64,000 nucleotides of DNA. Origin: Xenopus tropicalis. Its lineage: Eukaryota; Chordata; Amphibia; Anura; Pipidae. Numbering within the stretch: the stretch's first letter is position 1; each line of letters starts with the position of its first letter. The position numbers and the translations under genes are program-made. The notes under the pieces are model-generated. The model made no database searches. It was given only the letters and a program-made list of their open reading frames with translations, and was not told the origin of the DNA. This document shows, piece after piece, positions 12,058-22,144 of this stretch. Location of the stretch: positions 46,749,142 through 46,813,141 of the forward strand of contig NC_030677.2 of the NCBI RefSeq assembly GCF_000004195.4, read 5' to 3'.

Positions 12058-12375
12058 TTTTTGATTTATTGAGAAAAATAATGTTTTACTGGGTAAAATA
12101 TACTCAATAGGGGGTCAAGTGGGCACTTTGCACCCTTGGTCCCCACAGCAGTAACAGAATATGCATACTTGTTTGGTTTAGAAGGGCGGTGGGAGGATTT
12201 TCTAGGGGTACTAATTCATATAGTTGCCTTTTTTTCTTTTTTCCTAAATAATTTTTTTGGTTTATTGACAAACATAACATTTTACTGGGTAAAATTATAA
12301 CTATTAATAGGGGGCCCAGTGGAAAAGTTATACCTCTTGTCCCCACAGCAGTCGTAGGACATGCATACTCTATTG
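12058..12375 (+). repeat. Diverged direct duplication, about 199-bp spacing
   Basis: A block starting TTTTACTGGGTAAAA occurs at 12082 and again at 12281. Both are followed by AATAGGGGG, then TTGTCCCCACAGCAGT or its near match TTGGTCCCCACAGCAGT, and end in ATGCATACT. The copies have diverged in the middle. The second copy abuts the hAT element at 12376. Confidence 0.75.
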
Positions 12376-12655
12376 CAGGGGTCCCCAACCTTTTATTACA
12401 TGTACGTCACAGTTGAATGCAAAAAGGCTTAGGGAGCAACACAAATATCATAAAAGGGGGTGGCAAATATGGGTTGTTTGGTAGACTTTATACATAATTT
12501 TAGCTTACAGAAGGCTTTGTTTGGTAATATGCAACTAAAACTTGCCCCAAAGCCAAGAATTCAAAACTAAGCACCTGCTTTGAGGCCATTGGGGAGCAAC
12601 ATCCAAGGGGTTGGTGAGCAACATGTTGCCCCGAGCCACTAGTTGGGGATCACTG
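12376..12655 (+). mobile_element. Charlie-like hAT MITE with exact 8-bp TSD
   Basis: A 280-bp element starting CAGGGGTCCCCAACCTTT and ending AGTTGGGGATCACTG. It is flanked by the exact 8-bp duplication CTCTATTG (12368-12375 and 12656-12663). An 8-bp TSD is diagnostic of the hAT superfamily, and this terminus resembles Charlie-type elements. No transposase frame is present. Related, less complete copies in reverse orientation lie near 56662 and 60545. Confidence 0.9.
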
Positions 12656-12663
12656 CTCTATTG

Positions 12664-13382
12664 TTACCACCCATCTCCCTGAATGCAGTTTCTTATTGAA
12701 GCCAGAGAACTGACTTCTACTACCATGTTCTGGTATGATGAGTCAGAACTAAAGAATAGGAAGCAGTCACAGTTGCTTTCAGTTGAAAATATTTTTAAAA
12801 CCAGTTAATAATTAATGTATATTGCAATGTTCTTTAGAATTACATTTTAGTTTCATTATGTTTTGGTGGGAACACATATTAATTTATGTTTTGTTGTTGT
12901 TAGTTTTACTTTAAGCCATTTTTTTTACTTTTTAGCCTTTATAATTTGAAAAATGTCTACGGTTGAATTCCTAAATGTGTAAAATTTTTAGTGATTTGGG
13001 GATTTACTAGATTTAGTACTGAAATGCTAGGGGCGATGTGGTATTGATCTTTCTTTGTTCTTTTGCATATTATTTATTTCTACCATTGGGTCAGGCTACA
13101 CAAATGTAAATGTCTTACAAAATGATCAAGCTCCCTTAAGTTTTGTGCTAATTAACATTAAATTCACGCCACCTAATAGATACAGTACAAAGGACACTTA
13201 CTAGTTTCATTCCTATCATGATTCTGCTCTCATGATTTAATTGCCTGAAAATCGTCTTTGTACATTCTTCTCCAACTGTTTCAGTTTCTGTTGTCAGTAT
13301 GAAGACTTTACAAAACTTCAAAACTGTCATTTCTAACACTTAAACTACTTTACATCACTAAAAATGATCCATTTAATTAAAC

Positions 13383-13384
<2 letters not shown>
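12664..13384. other. Unassigned AT-rich DNA
   Basis: Nothing gene-like is seen. Confidence 0.45.

Positions 13385-13385
<1 letters not shown>

Positions 13386-13429
<44 letters not shown>
13386..13429. repeat. (TA)n microsatellite
   Basis: About 22 uninterrupted TA dinucleotides. Confidence 0.95.
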
Positions 13430-13432
<3 letters not shown>

Positions 13433-13660
13433 ATTTGTTTTTCAAATTTTCATGGAAAAAAATAGTTAATTTTAAACTAATGTATTTTTAGAGCCCAGCC
13501 CAAATGTGTGCTTTTCATTGGATATGATCATTAGAGTGAACATAATTTCTGAACAACAGATGTTAGGAGGAGTAAAGAGTCAACATTAACATATATACAG
13601 TACATACATACATAGCATCTAACTTACAAAGAACACAAACTGTGATGAATTTACCACCAG

Positions 13661-13740
13661 TAGTGATGAACGAATCTATTCCGTTTCATAAATCTTGCGA
13701 TCACAATACGGCAAAAATATAGTGCATTATGCCATTTTAC
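13661..13740 (-). mobile_element. hAT MITE fragment (TAGTGATG family)
   Basis: TAGTGATGAACGAATCTATT matches the end of the family's complete copies (28452, 43232, 55099). Only this end is recognisable. Confidence 0.6.
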
Positions 13741-13933
13741 TATTCTAAACATCGATAAAAGGCTGATGTTACTGCTATATATGAGATAAATTACATTTAT
13801 AATAATAATTATTCATATTTGTTTATTCACAGTTTATGGGGGGAATGTAATAAAAGTCGGTAACAGAAAAATTAGTCAAATACGAAAATGTATGCCTCTG
13901 TGCGAACAAATTTGCCTTTGCATAAATTTAATA

Positions 13934-14229
13934 CAGGTATGGGATCCCTTATCCAGAAGCCCGTCTCCCATAGACTCCATTTTGATCAAATAATTCAGAA
14001 TTTTAAAACTGATTTCCTTTTTCTCTGTAATAATAAAACAGTACCTTGTACTTGATCCCAACTAAGATATAAATAATCCTTATTGGATGCAAAACAATCC
14101 TATTGGGTTTAATTAATGTTTCATTGATTTTTTTAGTAGACTTAAGTTATGGAAATCCAAAATATGGAAAGACTCCATATCTGGAATACCCTTGGTCCCT
14201 AGCATTCTGGATAACAGGTCCTATACCTG
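13934..14229 (-). mobile_element. TA-flanked MITE (CAGGTATGGGA family), full length
   Basis: A 296-bp copy from CAGGTATGGGATCCCTTATC to GGTCCTATACCTG, bounded by TA at 13932-13933 and 14230-14231. It is in reverse orientation relative to the copy at 974, with blocks CCATAGACTCCATTTTGATC and TTGTACTTGATCCCAACTAA in order. Confidence 0.85.
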
Positions 14230-14231
14230 TA

Positions 14232-14579
14232 TGGGCTTTGCAAACGTGGAAACTGTTTAGTGGTAGAAAGTTTATTTTTATTATAGAGAAGGTCTAATTG
14301 TGTGCATTATTCTTAGGTTTTTTTAATAAGGGCTTTCAATAGAGAATAATCATTTGGAAATGTTTACTGAGTTTACATGAGATCAGAACTTGAGAGCAGT
14401 ATAACAATAAGTTTTTAAAAGATTCCATGTAAAACATTGATAAAATCTCCAGTAGCAACTTCAACAGTAGATTCCCCCCCAAAATGTTTAACAAATGTTC
14501 TATTTATCTCTGCTGATAGCACCCATTGACACATGGAACAGACTGTACTGTGTCCAATGTTTTAAACATATGTTAGCAC
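14232..14579. other. Unassigned DNA
   Basis: Nothing gene-like is seen. Confidence 0.45.
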
Positions 14580-14824
14580 CAGGGCTGGAACTAGTGGTAG
14601 GCAGAAGAGACTTATACCTACAGTAGGTCACTGGGAACATGCCTCTTTTGCCTGGCTGCCCCTAGGTCTGTGTACATCAGTGAGTGGAGGGGAAGATTTA
14701 CTGCCAAGTAGGTCAGAGACAGTTAGGTGGGGTGGAATGAAGATGTCACCACCTCTCCCACCTTGCCCAGGCAGGGGGCTAGAGGAGCATGTCTCAGGCA
14801 CCAATGTCATTTGACCTGGCACTG
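14580..14824. mobile_element. hAT-type MITE (CAGGGCTGGAACTAG family)
   Basis: Starts CAGGGCTGGAACTAGTGGTA followed by GGCAGAAGAG and ends ACCTGGCACTG. The flanks GTTAGCAC (14572-14579) and GTAAGCAC (14825-14832) agree at 7 of 8 bases, as for a decayed hAT target duplication. It is relatively GC-rich. Related copies are at 25421 and 36989. Confidence 0.7.
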
Positions 14825-14832
14825 GTAAGCAC

Positions 14833-15849
14833 ATATTCATGAACAATGAGGAGCACTTCTTTTACAAAATCAAGTACCTGGTCCATAGATGTAAAAAAAA
14901 AAGTACCACATAACAAAAATTAACAAAAAATGCATTGGAAAAGTCCGATGTTTTGTTCACTAAATCACTCTTCCTCCCTGAGGGAAAACATACGTTATAT
15001 ACAGTACATAATTACTCCACAAGACTTTTCATGAATATGTTCCCATAGATTACAATGGTGTTTTTTGGGTTTTTTTTAGAAAAAAAAGTTATTATCCCTG
15101 AAGTGAATTTCAGACCCCTTGTGTTACTCAGTAGTTACTGAGACTAAGGAAGTAAGAAAGGAAAAGAAGGAGCCTAAAGCTGCCATTAAATTACATAAAG
15201 GAAGGAAGAAGTCCTGATTAAAAATGCTAATCACATTATAATCAGAATCAACATGGAATTCCACACGTTAATCTAATAAAGTTTTGTAAAAAAGAAAAAT
15301 ATCTTAGACATTTATGGAAGCTAGAGAGACCACTTCAGAGAGTATATTAAAGAACAGTTCTGCTGTCTGCATTGTAAATGAGAGAAGAAAAATAATGTTT
15401 TCACAGTTGCAGGTAAAGCTACACTCTTAGAATTGCAAGATGTGTTCTTCTGGGAGCATCTTTCCGTTAAAAAAAATACGTAAACAATTTTTGCATGTAC
15501 TGATTAAATTTATCATTCTGGCCACTTAAGCACTTTTGAATATAAACAAAATATAAACAAAACCACTTTGCTAGTCTGTCTTTCTTTTATAAAAATAGCC
15601 ACATTCTCTGGTTCCATGAAAAAATCTTTTGTTCAGTTCTAGATGATGGCTTATGAGTGCTTTATAAAGGGCCAAACTATTTTTACCTTATTTATATTAC
15701 CTTTTTAACATGGTACAGAATTACAAGGCAAAAAGTCCAGAACAGTATACTGACCTCAGAAAATATATATTTTTTAAAAATAAGAATTCTGGAAAATAGT
15801 GTGAAAAGTGAAACTGAAACAAATATATGGGGTTTATTTTTCATGCTGT
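14833..15849. other. Unassigned AT-rich DNA
   Basis: No gene. Short T-rich and A-rich runs occur (for example 15061-15088). Confidence 0.45.
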
Positions 15850-15945
15850 GAAGCATTACTGGTAATTAGATTTTTAGAGTTTGAAAACCAAAGCAAAGCA
15901 TCTGATTGGCTGCTATGAGCAATATCACCGGTAATGTTTTACTCT
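15850..15945. mobile_element. Short inverted-repeat MITE (GATTGGCTGCTATG type)
   Basis: AGCATTACTGGTAAT on the left faces ACCGGTAATGTTTTACTC on the right, with CTGATTGGCTGCTATGAGCA between. It shares the ATTGG plus GCTATGRGCAA block with 37135-37293. TSD not determined. Confidence 0.6.
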
Positions 15946-16323
15946 ACCTTCACACAGCATTATAAATATACCCCTATGAGTAAATGTATGTTTTTCCAAA
16001 TGCATGTATTTATGGATTTTGAAAAAAAATCTATATCTATGCGGCAGATAGAAGAATGAGCACTATTTTTTATAGAGTTCTTTCTGTATAGCTATGCACC
16101 CCATTTACTTGGATTGTATTAGAGAAATGCTTGTTAATTTCTTGGGTTTGCAACTGACATCCTAGTGTACATGGATGTAACGCAGAGGATTCAATTTAAT
16201 CCAGAGGATTAACTTCTATTGTAATGGTAAAAACTTTTTTATGAGTTCAATTAGAAGTTAAACATTACTTAAAGGAAAACTAAAGCCTAACTAAAGAAGG
16301 AGGTCAGAAATGTTGTACATTAT

Positions 16324-17656
16324 GGGGCCTATTCATTAAAGTACGATTGTGTCCAAATGCTAAAAATTCATTTTAGAACTGTGCGTTTTTTTCTGCGATT
16401 CTTTCGTTAATTTCCGTAACTTTTTTTGTACTTTGTGACAATTTGTGCGAGAAAATCGTATTTGTCGCAAAGAATACAAAAGTTTTGTTATTCATTCAAG
16501 TGTCGGTATCGTGACTTTCCTTGGGCCAGGTTGGAGCTGCAGAGTGCCATTGAGCCCTATGGGAGACTTTCCTTGGGCCAGGTTGGAGCTGCAGAGTGCC
16601 ATTGAGTCCTATGGGAGACTTTCCTTGGGCCGGGTTGGAGCTGCAGAGTGCCATTGAGTCCTATGGGAGACTTTCCTTGGGCCGGGTTGGAGCTGCAGAG
16701 TGCCATTGAGTCCTATGGGAGACTTTCCTTGGGCCGGGTTGGAGCTGCAGAGTGCCATTGAGTCCTATGGGAGACTTTCCTTGGGCCAGGTTGGAGCTGC
16801 AGAGTGCCATTGAGCCGTATGGGAGACTTTCCTTGGGCCAGGTTGGAGCTGCAGAGTGCCATTGAGTCCTATGGGAGACTTTCCTTGGGCCAGGTTGGAG
16901 CTGCAGAGTGCCATTGAGTCCTATGGGAGACTTTCCTTGGGCCGGGTTGGAGCTGCAGAGTGCCATTGAGCCCTATGGGAGACTTTCCTTGGGCCAGGTT
17001 TGAGCTGCAGAGTGCCATTGAGCCCTATGGGAGACTTTCCTTGGGCCAGGTTGGAGCTGCAGAGTGCCATTGAGCCCTATGGGAGACTTTCCTTGGGCCA
17101 GGTTGGAGCTGCAGAGTGCCATTGAGCCCTATGGGAGACTTTCCTTGGGCCAGGTTGGAGCTGCAGAGTGCCATTGAGCCCTATGGGAGACTTTCCTTGG
17201 GCCAGGTTTGAGCTGCAGAGTGCCATTGAGCCCTATGGGAGACTTTCCTTGGGCCAGGTTGGAGCTGCAGAGTGCCATTGAGCCCTATGGGAGACTTTCC
17301 TTGGGCCAGGTTGGAGCTGCAGAGTGCCATTGAGCCCTATGGGAGACTTTCCTTGGGCCGGGTTGGAGCTGCAGAGTGCCATTGAGCCCTATGGGAGGCT
17401 TTCCTTGGGCCAGGTTGGAGCTGCAGAGTGCCATTGAGTCCTATGGGAGGCTTCCAAAATCATGCACTGAAGTCAGAAAGTTTTTTGCGCCGTTTATGAT
17501 TGTACGGATACGAAAATTTTGTAACTTTTGGATCGTACCACAACATTTTTGTAGGACCACAATGTTTCATGCAATTAACGCACATCAGAAATTTTCATAT
17601 TTGATACTAAACGTACTTTTAAAGGTCCTAAATTCGGATTTTGATAAATCAGCCCC
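16324..17656 (+). mobile_element. Minisatellite-bearing MITE nested in a T2-type element
   Basis: It starts GGGGCCTATTCATTAAAG and ends GATAAATCAGCCCC, and is flanked by TAT on both sides (16321-16323, 17657-17659). Interruption of a recognisable T2-type element makes the 3-bp target duplication clear. The ends resemble the GGGGCAC...GTGCCCC family at 9598 and 31666, and the interior flanks of the array (TTCATTCAAG...GGTATCGTGACTTTCC) match the 31666 copy in reverse. Most of its 1,333 bp is a 52-bp tandem array. Confidence 0.85.
16513..17448 (+). repeat. Minisatellite: 18 units of 52 bp
   Basis: Units begin GACTTTCCTTGGGCCAGGTT and end AGCCCTATGGGA. Unit starts fall at 16513 + 52n with no indels over 936 bp (checked at 16565, 16617, 16981, 17189, 17397). 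Variants are mainly CCAGG/CCGGG, GAGCCC/GAGTCC and a GGTTTGAG variant in units 10 and 14. Because 52 leaves remainder 1 on division by 3, three units cycle through all frames, giving spurious repetitive open frames on both strands (16445-16657 plus, 16661-16966 minus, 17376 onward plus). These are not genes. Confidence 0.97.
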
Positions 17657-18180
17657 TATGTTTGGGGCTTCTGTACCAGCCCTAGGAAAACACAGCCCTT
17701 TAGCAGGAAGATCTGTGCCCCCAAAGATGCCCCAGTAGCCCCCCATCTTGTTTTCTGCTGATTCCCTGCACATGCTCTGTGCTGCTGTCACTTACTGAGC
17801 TTAGGGGCCCACTCACAATATACTTTACATGTAAAATATAAAAGTCACAAAATACTGTAAGATTGACTAGTAATTATTACAGAATTACTACTTGGCAGCT
17901 CAGAAACCAGTGCAATTAACATTAGAATTTAAATTGCAGCCCAGTAGTATGAGCTTATATGTCGGGCGAACCTCATTTTCTGGTTAATAATAAGCAACAA
18001 CCACTAAACTTAGCTTGGAAGTGCAGAACTTTCCAAGATGGGGAGCTCTTGTGACAAGTTTAATGTCCTGGATCATTTCTGCTATTGAGATGCTGAAAGT
18101 TTAGACTGACACAGTAAGTACAATATATAAAATATAGCATTTTTTTCCCTATTCATTTTTAGGGTTTAGTTCTCCTTTAA

Positions 18181-18432
18181 TAAAACCTTTCTTAATGTCT
18201 TTTCATCACATGTTGATACAACACTGACATCAACAGCAATGCTGCTGAATTACAAAATGAGCAAAATGTGTGGGAAAGGGGCAGGGATCAGAATATGTAC
18301 AAGTGATGAAGCCATCTTTGTTTAGACAACTAAAAGTTTTATTATATTAAATAAATATTAAATAATTGATACCATTCCCCTTAAACATTTGTTTAGATAA
18401 TGTAACATTTAGGAATGACTACTTTATCTGTT
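18181..18432. other. Unassigned DNA
   Basis: Nothing gene-like is seen. Confidence 0.4.
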
Positions 18433-18463
<31 letters not shown>

Positions 18464-18497
18464 CAGTGTGTATATATATATATATCTATATATATAG
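18433..18497. repeat. (CA)n-(TA)n compound microsatellite
   Basis: About eleven AC dinucleotides, then interrupted TATA tracts. Confidence 0.95.
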
Positions 18498-18596
18498 GAA
18501 AGCGGAATAGACCGGCACTCACAGGCTATTTAAACATCAGAGGCTTTAAACGATTAGTAGAGAAGTGAGGTTCTTTATTAGTCCGACGTTTCAGTT
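18498..18596 (-). mobile_element. Retroelement end fragment (GACCGGCACTCAC...GACGTTTCAG)
   Basis: The phrases ATAGACCGGCACTCACAGGC and TTCTTTATTAGTCCGACGTTTCAG (18570s-18590s) recall a dispersed Xenopus repeat that usually continues into a reverse-complemented hammerhead-like GTTTC...TCATCAG segment. Here it stops at GTTTCAG and runs straight into TA-rich DNA, with TA-rich DNA also on the other side. Linkage to Penelope-like elements is inference. Confidence 0.4.
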
Positions 18597-18599
18597 ATA

Positions 18600-19344
18600 T
18601 ATATATTCATACATACATACTATATAGTCATTTTTAGTACACTATGTTAATTATTTGCATTATTTATGTTAAATTAAATTCATGCAACAGTAAGATTTCA
18701 TGGGATATGGACACAGCAGTATACCATAGGAGTGGGACTGTGGTGTCAGCTTGTAACTATGTAAAGCACTGTGGGACTATTTACATTAATCATTTATACA
18801 TGCATGTATATACATTCTAAGAAAATGTTCCCTGCAGTGAGATCTTGAAGAAACTTCATACTTTGCCAAAATGAAACATGTTATCTATGATAGAAAGGAA
18901 TACCACCATAGGCTTATCCTTTGAATTTATTCTTTAGCTAAAGAAAACCTGACAATTATAAATGTAAATGCTCGTTGAAAATTAAACAGTTATTCAATTT
19001 ATTTCATTTTAATCTCAATTTCCATGATCTTATTTAACTGCCCCAATTTTTTAGACTGACTTACCGCCTAAAACCGGAAAAGTGCACTATTCAGGTTGAT
19101 TAAACTTGGTATGATATAATTCAATATTTTCAGAAACTGAACTTTATCAATATTTCTGATAAATTCAGATTAATACCTATGTTTATCATTGCCCAAGGCT
19201 TCCAGATTTATCATTCCAATCTGGCTGACATAATGCCGTTTTGGGTCATTGTTTAGTGGTAAGCAAACCATTCACTTTTTTGCTATAGTTTATACAGGAG
19301 CAGTGGCCAGCTATAGATGAAGCCACTATGGTTCATGTGTCTAA
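18600..19344. other. Unassigned AT-rich DNA
   Basis: No gene or confident repeat. Confidence 0.45.
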
Positions 19345-19715
19345 AGCTGGCCATACACGGGCAGATCCGCTTGCTTGGCGAAGTCGCCAAGCGAGCGGAT
19401 CTTCACCCTATATCCCCACCTACGGGTGGCGATATCAGGGAGGCATGTAGGTGAATTCGATCGTTTGGCCCTGTGGCCAAACGATCGAATTCTGCACATG
19501 GCAATGGGGCAGTCGGTTCAGGGACCTCATCAACGAGCCGATGCGGTCCCCGATCCGACGGGATTTTCTAACCTGGCCGATCGATATCTGGCCAATTTCA
19601 GGCCAGATATTGGTCGGCCAGTCCACTCGTTTCTGCCCCTACACGGGCCGATAAGCTGCCGAGTCGGTCCAAGGGACTGATATCGGCAGCTTCTATCGGC
19701 CCGTGTAAGGGGACC
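19345..19715 (+). mobile_element. Multi-hairpin TTAA-type MITE, near complete
   Basis: It opens AGCTGGCCATACACGGGC and closes GGCCCGTGTAAGGGGACC. TTAA follows at 19716-19719 and CTAA, a one-base decay of TTAA, precedes at 19341-19344. The element consists largely of four successive inverted repeats: 19364-19401 (18-bp arms, one mismatch), 19453-19492 (18-bp arms, perfect, loop CTGT), 19573-19621 (21-bp arms, two mismatches) and about 19641-19708 (arms about 23-25 bp with a 2-nt indel). The open frames here (19375-19680 plus, 19435-19626 minus, 19451-19654 plus) encode each other's mirror images and are palindrome by-products. Confidence 0.85.
19453..19492. repeat. Perfect 18-bp hairpin, 4-nt loop
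   Basis: GAATTCGATCGTTTGGCC, loop CTGT, then the exact reverse complement. A decayed equivalent with CAATCATTTGGC and GCCAAAGATTGG arms sits in the 34.8-kb copy, so the hairpin is a family feature. Confidence 0.95.
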
Positions 19716-19984
19716 TTAACACAGAATAACTAAACTAATTGAACTCACTTATCCCATTAAACACAGGAATATGCATCCCAGAGTCCCATCTAATTAAGGA
19801 CTTGCCTTATGTAAACAATGGTGCTCTTTGAAAGGTTAAATGTGCTAAATGAGTTTACATGACATAAGATAACACAGTTTGTTCAGTTTATCTCGAGTCA
19901 TGACACATTTGACTCACAAATCCAAGTGGCTTCATCTGTACATTCTGTAGCTCCCACCCCTCCCAACTATAGTCAGGTGATCCC

Positions 19985-20145
19985 AGTGGAGCCAATAGTT
20001 TCTTAGGTGTCAGGGTCAGTGACCCCCATTTGGAAGCTGGAAAGATGTAGAAGAGGAAGGCAAAAACAATCAAAAATGCATAATAAAGACCAATTTCAAA
20101 GTTAGGAATAGGGCATTCCATTCTATAACAGATTCAAATTTAACA
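19985..20145 (-). mobile_element. TTAA-type MITE fragment (GGGTCAGTGACCCCCATTTG block)
   Basis: The block GGGTCAGTGACCCCCATTTG is followed by GAAGCTGGAAAGATG, an AAGGCAAAAACAATCAAAAA stretch and CATTCTATAACA, matching the interior of another abundant Xenopus TTAA-target MITE as I remember it. Ends are not preserved. Confidence 0.5.
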
Positions 20146-20780
20146 GAAAGGTTGTATATTTATTTATTTAAGCTAAATTAATTCTGTTTTGAATGAGATG
20201 GGAACCTGAAAATCACACTAATTGCCATTATAATAACCTCATGTCTTTCATCAGTAAAATACATGTTCTTACTGGTTGGTTAATGTGGGCTCTACCTTCA
20301 CCCCTAGTAACTTTCTTTTTCCTTTCTTCTTTATGATTTATTAATTTAAAAAAAATAGTAAAACTAAAGTAAAACATGAAAAACACATTTTGTTACCAAT
20401 TTCTAAATGATAATATGTAGATGTCATCTTTAAAATGATAAACCACTGATGTCCCTTCTTTCATTAGACCCTTTTATTGAAATCCATGTAAAATGTGATT
20501 TCCAGAACTGTAAAACAAATCTAATATCTTTATTTTACATGTAGTTCTATAAACAGAAACAATCTAATCTTAAATAATAAATCAACTTCAAATGAATGTA
20601 CCATTTACAGCTCTGAAAATTATACCATTTTTATAGATTTGCAATCAAAAGTAATAAATGTTTGAACTTCATGTTTTCTGTCTGAAAGGTATACAAACAA
20701 TTTATGCATGCTGCCAAAGAAAAAAAATATATATTTTACGGCATTTTAAATAAATATTTTGAATTTGAGGGAAGCCAGCT
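20146..20780. other. Unassigned AT-rich DNA
   Basis: Nothing gene-like is seen. Confidence 0.45.
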
Positions 20781-20784
20781 TTAA

Positions 20785-21165
20785 AGGGATGGTACACACC
20801 TAAAAAAACATTTGCTAAATATGGGCACAATAAATAGAACTTTTGTTGAATTACATTCTGCCTATTGTTTTAATTGTTTAATTGTTTGTCATTATGAAGC
20901 CCTAATTTGAAAGCTGGGCTACTTTCACTAAACATAAGCAACAGAGCAATTTGTTCTTTATTCTAAGCAACAGCCTTTGAGCAGATCAGTATCAGGGGCT
21001 TTTCAGTAGACTGGTAATTAGTTTTATCAGCTCTTTTGAAAATCTTCAGGATGAGAAAATGACAAGTACTATCTAAAAACTGGCTTATATTTAACTATTT
21101 CAGTCTATAAATTATATGACTACAAATGGTGTACTTACTGAACCTGCTGTACCAGCTCAGAGATA
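20785..21165. mobile_element. TTAA-type MITE, left end preserved
   Basis: TTAA at 20781-20784 is followed by AGGGATGGTACACACC. The interior carries GGGCACAATAAATAGAAC and GCCCTAATTTGAAAGCTGGG. The right terminus was not located; the 956-bp hAT at 21181 begins just beyond. Confidence 0.5.
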
Positions 21166-21180
21166 AAACCAACTTGCCAT

Positions 21181-22136
21181 TAGAGATGTAGTGAACTGTT
21201 CGCCAGAGAACTAATTCGCACGAAAATCGGGTGTTCGCAAGTTCGCAAGTTCGCAAGTTCGCGAACTTTTAGCGAAGTTTGCAATTTTGGGTTCGCCTTA
21301 GCTGGAGCCAAATTTTGACCTCTCACCCCAGAGCCAGCAGATACATGGCAGCCAATCAGGCAGCTCTCCCTCCTGGACCACCCCCGGACCACTCCCTTCC
21401 ATATATAAACCGAAGCCCAGCAGCTTTTATTTTCTGATTACTGTTACTCTAGTCTTCTTTTCATTGTGTACTGCAGCTCCATCTGTGTGTGTTGGAGACA
21501 GGTGTGCTGTCTGTTTTTTTTATTTGTGTTTTTTTACTTTGCTACTGTAATTTATAGAGCCGAGTGCTATTAGTCTAGCTGTGGAGGACTGGTGTGCTGC
21601 TCCTAGTAGTTCACCCCCAGCACCAACCAGAGATCACTTTTTTTTTATTATTAATTTTTTTTTAAATTTAAGTTACTGTTCTTTAAAATCACCTGAGCGA
21701 TGTTTTTCCACCAGCAATAATATATTCCGTATCCACTACTGCGGCGTTTTGTCTTTGCGTGTGAACCGGCTGTAACCTTTACACGACTTGATTGGCATGT
21801 AGACGCCGGACGTTTTAAAGCAGTTTATTACACAAGTTTAGAAATGTAGTGTGATTTCTGCCCTTTACAGCACAAAACGCAACGCTGTGTCAACAATGTA
21901 TTTTTCAGAGAAATTTTTGCCCTTGATAACTCTCCTGCATGCCACTGTCCAGGTTGTGGCACCCTTTAAACAACTTTAAAATCAGTTTTCTGGCCAGAAA
22001 TGGCTTTTCTAGGTTTTAAAGTTCGCCTTCCTATTGAAGTCTATGGGGTTCGCAAAGTTCGCAAAAGTTCTCACTTTTTGGCGGAAGTTCGCGAACGGGT
22101 TCGCGAACTTTTTTTGTGAGGTTCGCTACATCTCTA
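21181..22136. mobile_element. Non-autonomous hAT element with exact 8-bp TSD
   Basis: A 956-bp element with ends TAGAGATGTAGTGAAC and GTTCGCTACATCTCTA, flanked by the exact duplication CTTGCCAT (21173-21180 and 22137-22144). Both subterminal regions are packed with GTTCGCAA/TTCGCGAAC repeats (21235-21270 and 22020-22125), the pattern expected of transposase-binding sites. The interior has a CCATATATAAACC TATA-like box near 21400 followed by unrelated GC-richer sequence, but no transposase frame. It is probably a deletion derivative or a hijacked segment between hAT ends. Confidence 0.92.
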
Positions 22137-22144
22137 CTTGCCAT

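Larger units (their letters stand above)
16273..18176. mobile_element. T2-type (TTAA) MITE carrying a nested MITE
   Basis: Left end AGGAAAACTAAAGCC and right end GGGTTTAGTTCTCCT are terminal inverted repeats, each bounded by TTAA (16269-16272, 18177-18180). Removing the nested element (16324-17656 plus one TAT copy) leaves about 568 bp whose two sides read continuously through a GTACATTAT | GTTTGGGGC junction. The right part (17660-18176) has a CAGTAAGTGACAGCAGCACA-type block (reverse strand), the CAGCTCAGAAACCAGTGCAA block and AGATGCTGAAAGTTTAGAC, all also seen in the fragment at 3621. No protein is encoded. Confidence 0.85.

Noticed and set aside
16513..17448. CRISPR-like regular spacing
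   Set aside because: Units are contiguous and nearly identical with no unique spacers; this is a minisatellite in eukaryotic DNA.
16445..17738. Repetitive proteins read from the 52-bp array on both strands (52-residue periodicity)
   Set aside because: The period is not a multiple of three, so successive units read in all three frames and give a fake 52-residue repeat. There is no start context, conserved frame or partner evidence.
19375..19680. 101-residue plus-strand frame and its minus-strand mirror
   Set aside because: Both are produced by the palindromic MITE; the two strands encode similar peptides because the DNA is self-complementary.
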